Positions 42,032 to 51,567 of a DNA stretch of 64,000 bases are shown here, piece after piece. The notes under the pieces were generated by a model. It did not search any database. It was not told the DNA's origin and was given only the letters and a program-made list of their open reading frames with translations. Every line of letters begins with the position of its first letter. Positions within the stretch are counted from its first letter, which is position 1. Position numbers and translations under genes: made by a program. Origin of the DNA: an uncultured Parabacteroides sp. (GTDB lineage Bacteria > Bacteroidota > Bacteroidia > Bacteroidales > Tannerellaceae); assembly GCA_949296075.1 (NCBI GenBank), contig CASFNG010000005.1:105367-169366 (forward strand). Direction: 5' to 3'.

Positions 42032-43342
42032 TTAAAGGAACTGTATCAGAAGCAGTCCCAAACCGACGGAAACACCGGTAGCGATCAGCCCGGGCATCAT
42101 GAACGAATGGTTGAACACGTACTTGCCGATGTGGGTTGTTCCCGTACGGTCGAAATTGATCGCCGCCACGACGGTCGGGTAGTTGGGAATGAAGAAGTAG
42201 CCGTTGACGGCGGGGAACAGGGCGATCAGCATATAGGGCGAGATCCCGAGGGCTATCCCCAAGGGTAATAGCGCACGGATGGTGGCAGCCTGGCTGAACA
42301 GCAGGATCGACATGACGAACAGCGCCAGCCCGAATAGCCAAGGCATCTCGGTGATCACCTGCTCGATCGAGCCTTCCAGTTCGGCCATATTGCCCGCGAT
42401 GAAGGTATCTCCCATCCAGGCGATACCGAAGATCGCCACGACCGCTTGCATCCCTGCGGAAAAGACGGAGCCTCGGGCCGCTTGCATCCCGTCCGTTTTC
42501 GTGAGTAGCAGGATAAGAGCGGCGGCGGTCAGCATCAATACCTCGATGATATGCGACATCCGCATGGGGACATTCTTCGTGCCTATCTCAAATACTGGGC
42601 GTAGCGATTCCATCGACCCGAACACCACGATCGCTATCGTGGCGAGGATGAAGATCAAGACGGATATACCTGCTTTTCGTTGGTTCTCGACTCCTTTCGC
42701 TTCGTAGTGGAGGTCGCTGAACTCGTGGTTGGCCAATCTCCGCAAGTATTCCGGATCCTGCTCCAGCTCTTTCCCTACCTTTAGGCAATAGAGGGCGCCA
42801 GCCAACACGCCCAACAGGGTGCAGGGAACAGCGATCAGCAGGATATTCATCAGGGAGATACCATAACCGGAGAGCATACTGAGCAAGGCGACCGTGGCCG
42901 CTGATATAGGGCTGGCGGTAATGGCCTGTTGAGAGGCGATCACGGCGATCGAGAGCGGACGCTCAGGGCGTATCTTTGTCTCGGTGGCTACCTCGGCGAT
43001 CACGGGGAGCACGGAGTAGGCCACGTGTCCCGTCCCTGCGATGAAGGTGAACAGGTAGGTGACTATCGGGCTGAGCAGGGTGATTTGCCGGGGATTCTTG
43101 CGAAGGAGCTTCTCTGCCCACTTGACCATCAGGTCGAGGCCTCCGGCAGCTTGCATACAACTGGCCGCCGCGATCACGGCGACGATCATCAACATCACGT
43201 CGATAGGGGGAGAGGTGGGTTGAAGTCCGAACCCGAACGTGAGTATTCCCAACCCGAGCCCTCCCAAGACTCCTAAGCCGATACCTCCGATACGCGCGCC
43301 GATGATGATGGCGACCAAGACAAAGAATAATTGTAGCGTCAT
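42032..43342 (-). CDS. dcuB: Anaerobic C4-dicarboxylate transporter (Dcu family)
   Basis: Exchanges fumarate, malate or aspartate for succinate across the inner membrane during anaerobic fumarate respiration. 436 residues and about 10-12 membrane helices. The DcuA/B signature is present in PIVTYLFTFIAGTGHVAYSV and ASQQAITASPISAATVALLS. Succinate export fits the fermentative metabolism of Bacteroidales. It stands alone on the minus strand. DcuA versus DcuB cannot be told apart with certainty. Confidence 0.88.
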   Translation of the reverse strand: MTLQLFFVLVAIIIGARIGGIGLGVLGGLGLGILTFGFGLQPTSPPIDVMLMIVAVIAAASCMQAAGGLDLMVKWAEKLLRKNPRQITLLSPIVTYLFTFIAGTGHVAYSVLPVIAEVATETKIRPERPLSIAVIASQQAITASPISAATVALLSMLSGYGISLMNILLIAVPCTLLGVLAGALYCLKVGKELEQDPEYLRRLANHEFSDLHYEAKGVENQRKAGISVLIFILATIAIVVFGSMESLRPVFEIGTKNVPMRMSHIIEVLMLTAAALILLLTKTDGMQAARGSVFSAGMQAVVAIFGIAWMGDTFIAGNMAELEGSIEQVITEMPWLFGLALFVMSILLFSQAATIRALLPLGIALGISPYMLIALFPAVNGYFFIPNYPTVVAAINFDRTGTTHIGKYVFNHSFMMPGLIATGVSVGLGLLLIQFL

Positions 43343-43365
43343 GCTTTTTCTTTAAGTTGATACTG

Positions 43366-43396
43366 TTTGTATTGGCCGCGAAATTACCTATTTTTG
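43366..43396 (+). promoter_or_regulatory. Promoter of the second GH2 gene
   Basis: TTTG at 43366-43369, a 19-base spacer, then TATTTTTG at 43389-43396, matching the full Bacteroidetes consensus. It lies about 31 bases before the ATG at 43428. Confidence 0.7.
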
Positions 43397-43427
43397 TTCC
43401 GGTAAGAAAATGACATACGAAAAACGC

Positions 43428-45932
43428 ATGAAAAAGACATTCTTTCTGGCCTTGATCGGCCTGTTTGTTTCCTGTTCCTTCCTTTACGCACGGTCCCGAA
43501 ATGAGTTCTTGTTGGAGAAAGGTTGGAAATTCACGCGGGAGGATCGTCCGGAGTTCGCAGATCCCTCTTGGGATGATCGCCGGTGGCAAACCGTGACCGT
43601 CCCGCACGATTGGGCGATTTACGGCCCGTTTAGCGAGAAGAACGACCTGCAATCTGTCGCTATTTCCCAGGACGGGCAGACCGAGGCGATGGCGCATTCC
43701 GGAAGGACGGGCGGACTTCCTTTCGTGGGGGTAGGGTGGTATCGGACTACTTTCGAGATCCCTTCCTTCTCCGAGGGGAAGCAGGTCTCGCTCCTGTTTG
43801 ATGGGGCGATGAGCCATGCGAGGGTATTTCTGAACGGGCACGAGGTGGGTTATTGGCCATACGGCTACAACTCCTTTTATCTTGACGTGACCGAGGCTGT
43901 TTTGCCTGGGCGGAAGAATACGCTCGCCGTCCGCTTGGAGAACCTTCCTGAGTCGTCTCGCTGGTATCCGGGTGCGGGTCTGTACCGGAACGTGCACGTT
44001 ATCGTGACGGAAGGTGCCCATATCCCGGTATGGGGTACCTATATCACGACCCCGACCGTGCGGGAGTCGTTCGCGAAGATCTGCGTGCGTACATCTATCT
44101 CTCTTCCGGAAGGAGCGGATCCTTCAGCTTATAGCTTGACAACGAGTGTCTGGAATCCGAACCAACAAAAGATAGTGGAGCAGACAACCTCCTTGAGCCA
44201 GTTGGCGTACAACGACGGAATGGTCTCCCAGGAATTCATTGTCCGGGAGCCTACTTTGTGGTCGCCGGATATGCCCGCCCTCTACAAGGCGGAACACCGT
44301 CTATATGAGGGGAATCAATTACGGGATCTTTATACTACGCCTTTCGGGATCCGCTCGATAGAGATCGTGCCCGATAGCGGTTTCTTCCTGAATGGGGAGA
44401 AAACGTATTTTAAGGGAGTTTGTATGCACCACGACTTGGGCCCGTTAGGAGCTGCCGTGAACGATGCCGCTATCCGCAGGCAGATCCGCATCTTGAAGGA
44501 GATGGGATGTAACGCCATCCGTACCTCTCACAATATGCCTGCCCCGGAGTTGGTGAAGGCTTGCGATGAGATGGGGATGATGTTGATGGTGGAGAGCTTT
44601 GATGAGTGGAACAAACCAAAGTGCGCGAACGGATATAATTTGCTTTTCGACGAGTGGGCGGAGAAAGATCTCGTGAACGTGATAAGGCATTATCGCAATA
44701 ACCCGAGTGTCGTGATGTGGTGTATCGGGAACGAGGTGCCTAACCAGTGGACGGAGGGCGATTGCAAGATCGCGAAGTCCTTGCAGGATATTTGCCATCG
44801 CGAGGACCCGACCCGTCCCGTGACGCAAGGCATGGACGCACCTGACGCCGTGGTGAACAATAACTTTGCCGCGGTGATGGACGTGGCGGGCTTCAACTAT
44901 CGCCCGTTCCGGTACCAGGAAAATTACCGGAAACTGCCGCAACGGATCATCTTGGGGAGCGAGACGGCCTCGACCGTCAGCTCGCGTGGCGTATATAAGT
45001 TTCCTGTGGAGCGGAAAGCGATGGCGGTTTACGACGATCACCAGAGTTCCTCTTATGATGTGGAGCACTGCTCCTGGTCGAATCTTCCGGAAGATGATTT
45101 CATACAGCATGAGGATCTTCCGTATTGCATCGGGGAGTTCGTTTGGACTGGATTCGATTATTTAGGGGAACCGACCCCTTATTACACCAATTGGCCGAGC
45201 CATAGTTCCCTGTTCGGTATCGTGGATCTGGCGGGTATTCCCAAGGATCGTTATTATTTGTACCGTAGCCATTGGAATAAGGAGGCGGAGACCTTGCATA
45301 TCCTGCCGCATTGGACGTGGCCGGGACGGGAAGGGGAGGTGACCCCCGTGTTCGTATATACCAATTACCCCTCGGCGGAATTGTTCATCAACGGGAAGAG
45401 CCAAGGAAAACGCTCGAAGGATCTGGGCGTTGGTATCGACAGTAGCTATACGGAAAGCGCGCAAAAGAGCTTTGAGCGCCAGAAACGTTACCGATTGATG
45501 TGGATGGATACCCGTTATGAGCCGGGCACCTTGAAGGTGGTGGCCTACGACGAGAAAGGGAACGCCGTGGCGGAGAAGGAAGTTCACACCGCAGGCAAGC
45601 CGCATCACATTGAACTGTCCGCGGATCGGAAGCGCTTGTCGGCGGATGGGAAGGATCTTTCTTTTATCAACGTGAGGGTGGTGGACAAACGAGGCAATCT
45701 CTGTCCGGATGATACCCGGAAGATCCGCTTCAAGGTAAGGGGAGCCGGAAGTTTCCGTGCCGCCGCGAATGGCAACAGCGCCAGCTTGGAGCTTTTTCAC
45801 CTGCCTGAGATGAGCTTGTTTAGCGGACAGCTTACCGCGATCGTGCAGACGACCGAGGAGCCGGGACGTATCTATCTGGAGGCTTCCGCCCCGGGCGTGG
45901 AGAGCGCGGAGATCGAGCTGCTCAGCGAGTGA
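43428..45932 (+). CDS. Glycoside hydrolase family 2, beta-galactosidase type
   Basis: A secreted retaining beta-glycosidase of about 834 residues from the ATG at 43428. The signal peptide is KKTFFLALIGLFVSCSFLYA. The sugar-binding domain (VTVPHDWAIYGPF, then GGLPFVGVGWYRTTFEIPSF) has the GH2 lead sequence. The TIM barrel has acid/base E in VVMWCIGNEVPNQW and nucleophile E in RIILGSETASTVSSRG. The end carries a DUF4982-like domain (AELFINGKSQGKRSKDLG) and a C5-type Ig domain. The layout is typical of Bacteroidales beta-galactosidases. It has its own promoter and no SusC/D partner. Confidence 0.9.
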   Translation: MKKTFFLALIGLFVSCSFLYARSRNEFLLEKGWKFTREDRPEFADPSWDDRRWQTVTVPHDWAIYGPFSEKNDLQSVAISQDGQTEAMAHSGRTGGLPFVGVGWYRTTFEIPSFSEGKQVSLLFDGAMSHARVFLNGHEVGYWPYGYNSFYLDVTEAVLPGRKNTLAVRLENLPESSRWYPGAGLYRNVHVIVTEGAHIPVWGTYITTPTVRESFAKICVRTSISLPEGADPSAYSLTTSVWNPNQQKIVEQTTSLSQLAYNDGMVSQEFIVREPTLWSPDMPALYKAEHRLYEGNQLRDLYTTPFGIRSIEIVPDSGFFLNGEKTYFKGVCMHHDLGPLGAAVNDAAIRRQIRILKEMGCNAIRTSHNMPAPELVKACDEMGMMLMVESFDEWNKPKCANGYNLLFDEWAEKDLVNVIRHYRNNPSVVMWCIGNEVPNQWTEGDCKIAKSLQDICHREDPTRPVTQGMDAPDAVVNNNFAAVMDVAGFNYRPFRYQENYRKLPQRIILGSETASTVSSRGVYKFPVERKAMAVYDDHQSSSYDVEHCSWSNLPEDDFIQHEDLPYCIGEFVWTGFDYLGEPTPYYTNWPSHSSLFGIVDLAGIPKDRYYLYRSHWNKEAETLHILPHWTWPGREGEVTPVFVYTNYPSAELFINGKSQGKRSKDLGVGIDSSYTESAQKSFERQKRYRLMWMDTRYEPGTLKVVAYDEKGNAVAEKEVHTAGKPHHIELSADRKRLSADGKDLSFINVRVVDKRGNLCPDDTRKIRFKVRGAGSFRAAANGNSASLELFHLPEMSLFSGQLTAIVQTTEEPGRIYLEASAPGVESAEIELLSE

Positions 45933-46021
45933 TAACGATATTCTTGTAGAAGTCGGGCCGTATGGAATGGAACCTGAGGGATCCTTCTATGCGGCCTGGC
46001 TTGTTTAGGATCCCTTACGCT

Positions 46022-46579
46022 TTAGAATACCAAAGAGGCATAAACCCCGTAATGCCCGTCGCCGGCGACCGGACTGATCGAGAGCTTATGTTTCTTGGCG
46101 AACGGCCGGGTGAAAATGTAGGCGCTACCGGCTCCGATAGCCGCCCCTGCCGCCACGTCCCACCAATCGTGTTTTTCCCCATACACACGGCTCCAACCTA
46201 CGTAGGTGGAGAGCAGGTAAGCGGGGATTCCCCATTTCCAACCATATCGGCGTTGGATGAAGGCGGCTCCCGCGAAGGATACCGAGGTGTGCATGGAGGG
46301 GAAGGAGTGATTATCGCTATGATCCGGGCGATCTTTCTTGACTATGTATTTCAATGCGTAAGTGACGCCCACGGTCGTTATGCCGGTGAATACCCCTTGC
46401 TTTAACCCTTGCCAGTCTTGCGTGGCGAAGACGGTGGCGAGCCCCGCCACGGGGGTGACGAACACGAGCACGTTGCCCGACGTGCGTACGGCCTTCCGGC
46501 TACCCGTGACTTGTAACTCTTGCGCGTTGACGGAGCAACACAGCAGGAATGCGGCTAATAGGAAAAGGAGCTGCTTCAT
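46022..46579 (-). CDS. PAP2-family lipid phosphatase
   Basis: 185 residues with a signal peptide (LLFLLAAFLLCCSVNAQ). The acid-phosphatase motifs are KKDRPDHSD (K...RP), SFPSMHTSVSFA (PS-H) and SRVYGEKHDWWDVAAG (SR...H...D). It likely removes phosphate from lipid substrates such as undecaprenyl pyrophosphate or lipid A in the envelope. It follows the dgkA gene by 5 bases, a logical lipid-phosphate pair. Confidence 0.85.
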   Translation of the reverse strand: MKQLLFLLAAFLLCCSVNAQELQVTGSRKAVRTSGNVLVFVTPVAGLATVFATQDWQGLKQGVFTGITTVGVTYALKYIVKKDRPDHSDNHSFPSMHTSVSFAGAAFIQRRYGWKWGIPAYLLSTYVGWSRVYGEKHDWWDVAAGAAIGAGSAYIFTRPFAKKHKLSISPVAGDGHYGVYASLVF

Positions 46580-46584
46580 GGATC

Positions 46585-46962
46585 TTAAAGAATGGAAATG
46601 ATTTTCGGCAAGAAGATGATGAGCCCGACGATGGCGGCGCTGATGGCAGTCAGCAGGACAGCCCCTGCCGCCAGGTCTTTCGTCCGCTTGATAGCCTCGT
46701 TATAACCCGGCGATACGAGGTCGGAGAGGGTTTCGATGGCGGAGTTGAACGCTTCGGCGGCCAGTACCGCCCCGATGACGATCACCACGGCTACCCATTC
46801 CCATCGCGACAGCCCGAGCAGTCCCCCGGCGATTATCACGCAAGCGGCGGCGCAGCAATGGATCCATGCGTTCGGCTCCTGCGTCACCAGCGACTTGATC
46901 CCCCGGAAGGCATAGCCGAAGCTCCTGATCCTGCTTCGCAATGTGAATCCCTTGTTCTTCAT
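46585..46962 (-). CDS. dgkA: Diacylglycerol kinase family protein
   Basis: 125 residues, three membrane helices. It has the DgkA signature around EAFNSAIETLSDLVSPGY (catalytic Glu and Asp) and an N-terminal amphipathic segment (GFTLRSRIRSFGYAFRG). It phosphorylates diacylglycerol or undecaprenol in the inner membrane. It is in one transcript with the PAP2 phosphatase (5-base gap). Confidence 0.9.
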   Translation of the reverse strand: MKNKGFTLRSRIRSFGYAFRGIKSLVTQEPNAWIHCCAAACVIIAGGLLGLSRWEWVAVVIVIGAVLAAEAFNSAIETLSDLVSPGYNEAIKRTKDLAAGAVLLTAISAAIVGLIIFLPKIISIL

Positions 46963-47123
46963 CTTTCCTGTTGATTATCGGAGATGCGCGAAGATAAGAA
47001 AACGCGGCGTGAAAGGCCGGCCGTTACTATAAATATTTTGAGGAACTTTTTCGGGATCCATCCCCACCTTTCCGGAAAAAGAGGGAGATGTTTTTCCGTA
47101 AGCTCTCATGTCTAAACAAAAAA

Positions 47124-47152
47124 ATGGGCAGGATCATCATGATCCCACCCAT
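47124..47152 (-). terminator. Terminator after the sugar kinase gene
   Basis: A 14-bp near-perfect stem starting ATGGGTGGGATCAT on the minus strand, followed by TTTTTTTG. Confidence 0.75.
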
Positions 47153-47176
47153 TCCGTCTCTTGATCTCCTATGGAG

Positions 47177-48274
47177 TTATAACCATTTCTGCATGAAGCG
47201 ATCCATCTCCTCCGCGTGAGCCTCTAAGCTTTGTAGCAGCTTGAATTGCGCTTTCGTGCGGATCAGGTTGTGCTTCGGGCTATGTATCTTGTAATAGGTA
47301 TCCCCGTTGATGTAGTCGGTCAGGAAGCGAACCGTCTGCATATAGGTCAGCAGTCGTCCGCCATAGGGCAGGAGCTGTATCTCAAGCGGGGTCAGGAAGG
47401 CTTTCGCCTTCTCCATGTATCCCTTGGTATAAGCCTCGAAAATCTCCATGTTCACGTTTACGTTGTCCAGATTCTCGTCGTCCTCGGCTCCGGTATTCGC
47501 TCCTGTCCGGATGAAATCCCCGATGTCAGAGAGCACGAATCCCGGCATGACCGTGTCTAAGTCGATGACGCAAAGTACTTGATCGTTGTCAGCGTCGAAC
47601 AGCATATTGTTGACCTTCGTGTCGCAGTGGTTCACCCGTTTCCTCAGTTTCCCCTCCCGGTAGAGGCGTTCCTGCACGCACATCTGCTCCGCGCGCCGCT
47701 CGATCTCCTCCACGAGATCCAGTACCTCGTCTAACCGTCCGGCGGGGTTCGCCTCGATCGCCTCATGGAATTGGCGTAAGCGGAACTCCATGTTGTGGAA
47801 ATTCGGGATGGTCTCTTTCAAGGTACCCTCGGGCAGGTCCGATAGCATGGCGTGGAAGTCCCCGAAAGCTTTTCCCGCCTCGAACGAAAGCTCCGGGGTG
47901 ATCTCCTCGTAGCTCTTGCTGCGGGGGATAAACAGGCTGACTCTCCAGTAGCTCTCCCCGTCAAAATAATACTTTTTCCCGTCGCGGGTGGGAAGGAAGG
48001 TCAGTACCTTGCGGTCAATATCCGTCTCTCCCTTTGCCTCTAATTGCTCCCGGATATGCGACGTGACGATGTGGATGTTGTTCTGTAATGCCTCGACATC
48101 CGTGAAAATCTGGTGATTGATTCGCTGGAGCACATATTTGATCTCTCCTTTGTCGGTCGTGACTTTTAAGGTGTCGTTGATGTGTCCGTTACCGAATGGC
48201 TCGGCCGAGGTCACTTTCTCGTTTAGCTGGAAGTGATCCAGGATGTCTCGTAGTTCTTCTTTTGTCTTTGCCAT
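47177..48274 (-). CDS. APH-fold sugar kinase (NahK-like)
   Basis: 365 residues of the aminoglycoside phosphotransferase fold, annotated in Bacteroidetes as aminoglycoside phosphotransferase or mucin desulfatase, and resembling N-acetylhexosamine 1-kinase. The catalytic loop is RVNHCDTKVNNMLFD (D, N), and the metal motif is CVIDLDTVMPGFVLSDIGDF. An N-terminal nucleotide fold precedes it. It probably phosphorylates N-acetylgalactosamine or a similar hexosamine at C1 for mucin-glycan use; the substrate is inferred. It is monocistronic. Confidence 0.8.
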   Translation of the reverse strand: MAKTKEELRDILDHFQLNEKVTSAEPFGNGHINDTLKVTTDKGEIKYVLQRINHQIFTDVEALQNNIHIVTSHIREQLEAKGETDIDRKVLTFLPTRDGKKYYFDGESYWRVSLFIPRSKSYEEITPELSFEAGKAFGDFHAMLSDLPEGTLKETIPNFHNMEFRLRQFHEAIEANPAGRLDEVLDLVEEIERRAEQMCVQERLYREGKLRKRVNHCDTKVNNMLFDADNDQVLCVIDLDTVMPGFVLSDIGDFIRTGANTGAEDDENLDNVNVNMEIFEAYTKGYMEKAKAFLTPLEIQLLPYGGRLLTYMQTVRFLTDYINGDTYYKIHSPKHNLIRTKAQFKLLQSLEAHAEEMDRFMQKWL

Positions 48275-48312
48275 GATATTTTTTGTGTGTTAGCGAGGCA
48301 AAGATACAAAAA

Positions 48313-48337
48313 AAGGTCGCGAAACGATCGCGACCTT
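48313..48337. terminator. Terminator after rpmE2
   Basis: The 9-bp arms AAGGTCGCG and CGCGACCTT have A- and T-runs on both sides. On the minus strand it ends the L31 gene 23 bases past its stop. Confidence 0.75.
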
Positions 48338-48360
48338 TTTCCTCTATCATCGAGAATGTT

Positions 48361-48615
48361 TTATTTTTTGTTGCGGTTGCCGTAACGGCTCATGAACTTA
48401 TCTACGCGTCCTGCCGTGTCAACCAATTTAGCCTTACCGGTGTAGAACGGGTGAGATGTGTTGGAGATCTCGACCTTTACCAGCGGATAAGTGACGCCAT
48501 CGATCTCGATCGTCTCTTTCGCGTTAATCGTGGAACGAGTGATAAACATATCATCGTTCGACATGTCCTTGAATACAACAGGACGATAATTCTCAGGATG
48601 AATACCTTTTTTCAT
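48361..48615 (-). CDS. rpmE2: 50S ribosomal protein L31 type B
   Basis: 84 residues from the ATG at 48615 ([20 protein letters not shown]). No cysteine is present, so this is the zinc-free type B form used when zinc is scarce. It carries the family's [20 protein letters not shown]. It has its own full consensus promoter and a bidirectional terminator. Confidence 0.95.
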   Translation of the reverse strand: MKKGIHPENYRPVVFKDMSNDDMFITRSTINAKETIEIDGVTYPLVKVEISNTSHPFYTGKAKLVDTAGRVDKFMSRYGNRNKK

Positions 48616-48675
48616 TGCTTTATTGTCTTTTTTAATTTGTACTCTTATTGATTTGGTAACCGGTATTTTGGCTTG

Positions 48676-48706
48676 CAAAGGTAAGGCTTTGGGCCAAACA
48701 AACAAA
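48676..48706 (-). promoter_or_regulatory. Promoter of rpmE2
   Basis: On the minus strand TTTG (48703-48706), 19 bases, then TACCTTTG (48676-48683): an exact match to the Bacteroidetes sigma-AB-type consensus. It lies about 61 bases before the start codon. Confidence 0.75.
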
Positions 48707-48789
48707 GAAAATCGGATTATTTTTTCAAAGGTCGCTGATTTTGTGTTATTTTAATATGCTTTGTAACATCATTTATCATGAATCTTCAC

Positions 48790-48797
48790 TATCTTTG
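48790..48797 (+). promoter_or_regulatory. -7 promoter element of fba
   Basis: TATCTTTG, 41 bases before the aldolase start. A TTTG at 48760-48763 is 26 bases upstream, longer than the usual spacing. Confidence 0.45.
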
Positions 48798-48837
48798 CTG
48801 AAGATTTTAATCACTAACGTAATAATACATAAGAACT

Positions 48838-49836
48838 ATGGTAAATTACAAAGATTTAGGTTTGGTGAACACTCGGGAGATGTTCGCTAAAGCTATCAAA
48901 GGCGGATATGCGATCCCTGCATTCAATTTCAATAACATGGAGCAGATGCAGGCTATCATCCAGGCTGCCGTAGAGACGAAGTCCCCGGTTATCTTGCAGG
49001 TCTCTAAGGGCGCTCGCCAGTACGCAAACGCTACGTTGCTTCGTTACATGGCACAAGGTGCTGTAGAATATGCTAAAGAGTTAGGTTGCCCGAATCCTCA
49101 AATCGTGCTTCACTTGGATCATGGCGATACGTTTGAGACATGCAAGAGCTGTATCGACTCTGGTTTCTCTTCCGTGATGATCGACGGTTCTCACCTTCCT
49201 TACGAGGAGAACGTGGCTTTGACCAAGAAAGTGGTTGATTACGCTCACCAATTCGACGTAACCGTAGAGGGAGAGCTTGGCGTGTTGGCAGGTGTTGAGG
49301 ATGAGGTTTCCTCCGATCACCACACCTACACCAACCCTGAGGAGGTGATCGACTTCGCTCACCGTACGGGTTGCGACTCCTTGGCTATCTCGATCGGCAC
49401 TTCTCACGGAGCGTACAAGTTCACTCCGGAGCAATGCCACATCGATCCGGCTACGGGTCGTATGGTTCCTCCTCCATTGGCATTCAACGTTCTGGACGCC
49501 GTGATGGAGAAACTTCCGGGCTTCCCCATCGTATTGCACGGATCTTCCTCCGTTCCGCAGGAAGAGGTCGATACGATCAACAAGTATGGTGGCGCTTTGA
49601 AGGCCGCTATCGGTATTCCTGAGGAGGAGTTGCGCAAGGCCGCTAAGTCCGCTGTTTGCAAGATCAATATCGACTCTGACTCCCGTCTGGCTATGACGGC
49701 CGCTATCCGCAAGGTATTCGCAGAGAAACCGGCAGAGTTTGACCCGCGTAAGTACTTAGGCCCGGCTCGCGATAACATGAAGAAGCTGTATGAGCACAAG
49801 ATCGTCAACGTGCTTGGTTCTAACGACAAGTTGTAA
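48838..49836 (+). CDS. fba: Class II fructose-bisphosphate aldolase
   Basis: Zinc-dependent cleavage of fructose-1,6-bisphosphate to DHAP and glyceraldehyde-3-phosphate, central in glycolysis. 332 residues. Zinc and catalytic ligands are in VLHLDHGDTFETC (H, D) and SSDHHTYTNPEE. The phosphate-binding sites are ISIGTSHGAYKF and LHGSSSVPQEE. Codon use is that of a highly expressed gene. It has its own promoter and a strong terminator. Confidence 0.95.
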   Translation: MVNYKDLGLVNTREMFAKAIKGGYAIPAFNFNNMEQMQAIIQAAVETKSPVILQVSKGARQYANATLLRYMAQGAVEYAKELGCPNPQIVLHLDHGDTFETCKSCIDSGFSSVMIDGSHLPYEENVALTKKVVDYAHQFDVTVEGELGVLAGVEDEVSSDHHTYTNPEEVIDFAHRTGCDSLAISIGTSHGAYKFTPEQCHIDPATGRMVPPPLAFNVLDAVMEKLPGFPIVLHGSSSVPQEEVDTINKYGGALKAAIGIPEEELRKAAKSAVCKINIDSDSRLAMTAAIRKVFAEKPAEFDPRKYLGPARDNMKKLYEHKIVNVLGSNDKL

Positions 49837-49863
49837 TCGAGTGTATCTTACGATAAATTAAGG

Positions 49864-49896
49864 ATGCCATCCCGTTTCCGGGATGGCATTTTTTTC
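49864..49896 (+). terminator. Terminator after fba
   Basis: The 11-bp perfect arms ATGCCATCCCG and CGGGATGGCAT with loop TTTC are followed by TTTTTTTC. Confidence 0.9.
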
Positions 49897-49931
49897 TACC
49901 TTTACCCCAAAAATTGAGGAGGAAACGAATT

Positions 49932-50558
49932 ATGATGAAGAGATTTGCTGTGGTGTGGGTGGCCTTGTTTGGCCTTTTGTTGGTACCCGGGAACGCGAAG
50001 GGGCAATCGTTGAAAGATATTTTGAAGTCGTCCGCCGTGAAGGATGTGGTTTCTTCCGTGACGGGCGGGCAAGCTCTGACTGCGGAGAACATCCAGGGAA
50101 CGTGGACTTACGTGAATCCCGCCTTGCGCTTGGAGGGAGATAACGCCTTGAAGAACGTGGCGGGAAGCCTCGCTACCGCTGAGGTGGAAAAGAAACTGAA
50201 GGAGTATTGTGCCAAGGTCGGCATCGAGGAAGGGGTGTTCAACTACAAGTTTAACGCTGACGGCTCCTTTACGAGCGCCTTGAAGAAGGGTAGCTTGAAA
50301 GGCTCATACACGTTGGATAGCGGGGCTGACACCATGACGTTGCGCTATTCGGTGGCGGGGAAGTCGTTGGGGATCACGACACTTACCGCGAAGGTGGTTC
50401 TCTCCGGCAGCGAGTTGTCCTTGTTGTTCAACGCGGATAAGCTGTTGAGTTTCCTGAGTACGGTATCCTCTATATCCGGGAACTCCACCTTGCAGGCCAT
50501 CAATAAGTTGGCTAATGAGTATGATGGGATGATGATCGGTTTCGACCTGAAGAAATAG
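49932..50558 (+). CDS. DUF4923 family secreted protein
   Basis: 208 residues from the ATG at 49932, preceded by AGGAGGAAACG; an earlier TTG in frame overlaps the ribosome site and is unlikely. The signal peptide ends GNAKGQ. The remaining protein ([20 protein letters not shown], then [19 protein letters not shown]) is the DUF4923 lipocalin-like pattern restricted to Bacteroidales. Function unknown. It stands between fba and truA with its own short leader. Confidence 0.8.
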   Translation: MMKRFAVVWVALFGLLLVPGNAKGQSLKDILKSSAVKDVVSSVTGGQALTAENIQGTWTYVNPALRLEGDNALKNVAGSLATAEVEKKLKEYCAKVGIEEGVFNYKFNADGSFTSALKKGSLKGSYTLDSGADTMTLRYSVAGKSLGITTLTAKVVLSGSELSLLFNADKLLSFLSTVSSISGNSTLQAINKLANEYDGMMIGFDLKK

Positions 50559-50742
50559 GCGATTCCTTTCACAAGGATTTGTTACGCTGGTTGGCCGCGT
50601 GTCGCGAAGGCCGATCAGCGTTTTCTTTTTCTGCCTGTATGCGCGGATGGATTCAAACTTTTACTTCCTCCTGATAGCGGCAAGCCCGGATTTGCGTACT
50701 TTCGCGGTGCGATTCAAACATGAGACAAAAGATTTTTTCGAC

Positions 50743-51540
50743 GTGAGCAGATATTTTATTTATTTGGGATATAACGGGAAGAACTACCGTGGTTGGCAGG
50801 TGCAACCGAACGGTATGACCGTGCAGCAGGCCATCGAGGAGGCGCTGGCTACGTTGTTGCGCCAGCCTGTGCCGATCGTGGGGGCCGGACGTACCGATGC
50901 CGGGGTACACGCCCGGCTGATGGTGGCGCATTTTGATTGGGCGGAGCCGATAGCGGATCTTGGCTTCTTGGCGGAGAAGCTGAACCGGGTCCTCCCGAAG
51001 GACATCGCCATTTACCGGATCGTCCCGGTCGTCGCGGAGGCACACGCCCGTTTCGACGCGACTTCCCGCACGTACAAATATTACGTGACCTCCCGCAAAG
51101 ATCCATTTAATCATGAGCTTGTCTATCGTTATCCCGGGCGTTTGGATTTCGAGGCGATGAACCGGGCCTGTGCCGTCCTGGGCGATTATATCGACTTCAC
51201 CAGTTTCAGTAAGCTGCATACCGACGTGAAGACAAATAATTGCCGGATCCAGTATGCGGGCTGGGCAAGGGAGGGCGATTCGTGGGTGTTCACCATCCGG
51301 GCGGATCGTTTTCTCCGGAATATGGTAAGGGCGATCGTGGGGACGCTGCTGGAGGTAGGTCGGGGCAAACTGACGATCGAGGGCTTCCGGAAGGTGATCG
51401 AGGCGAAGGACCGTTGCCGGGCGGGTGTCTCCGTCCCGGGGAACGCCTTGTTTCTCGTGGATATAACTTACCCGGATGCCTTGTTCCGGTTGCCGGAAGC
51501 GGGGGCAAGTTCCCGCGAGAATCCGGCGGAGATTTTTTAA
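50743..51540 (+). CDS. truA: tRNA pseudouridine synthase TruA
   Basis: Isomerises uridine to pseudouridine at positions 38-40 of tRNA anticodon arms. 265 residues from the GTG at 50743 ([18 protein letters not shown]), which gives the normal TruA length. The open frame extends 48 codons upstream without domain similarity. The catalytic Asp is in [11 protein letters not shown], and the partner motif is [20 protein letters not shown]. It is followed 27 bases later by an EamA transporter. Confidence 0.9.
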   Translation: MSRYFIYLGYNGKNYRGWQVQPNGMTVQQAIEEALATLLRQPVPIVGAGRTDAGVHARLMVAHFDWAEPIADLGFLAEKLNRVLPKDIAIYRIVPVVAEAHARFDATSRTYKYYVTSRKDPFNHELVYRYPGRLDFEAMNRACAVLGDYIDFTSFSKLHTDVKTNNCRIQYAGWAREGDSWVFTIRADRFLRNMVRAIVGTLLEVGRGKLTIEGFRKVIEAKDRCRAGVSVPGNALFLVDITYPDALFRLPEAGASSRENPAEIF

Positions 51541-51567
51541 ACGCTTCACCAACAATCTTGAAAAACG

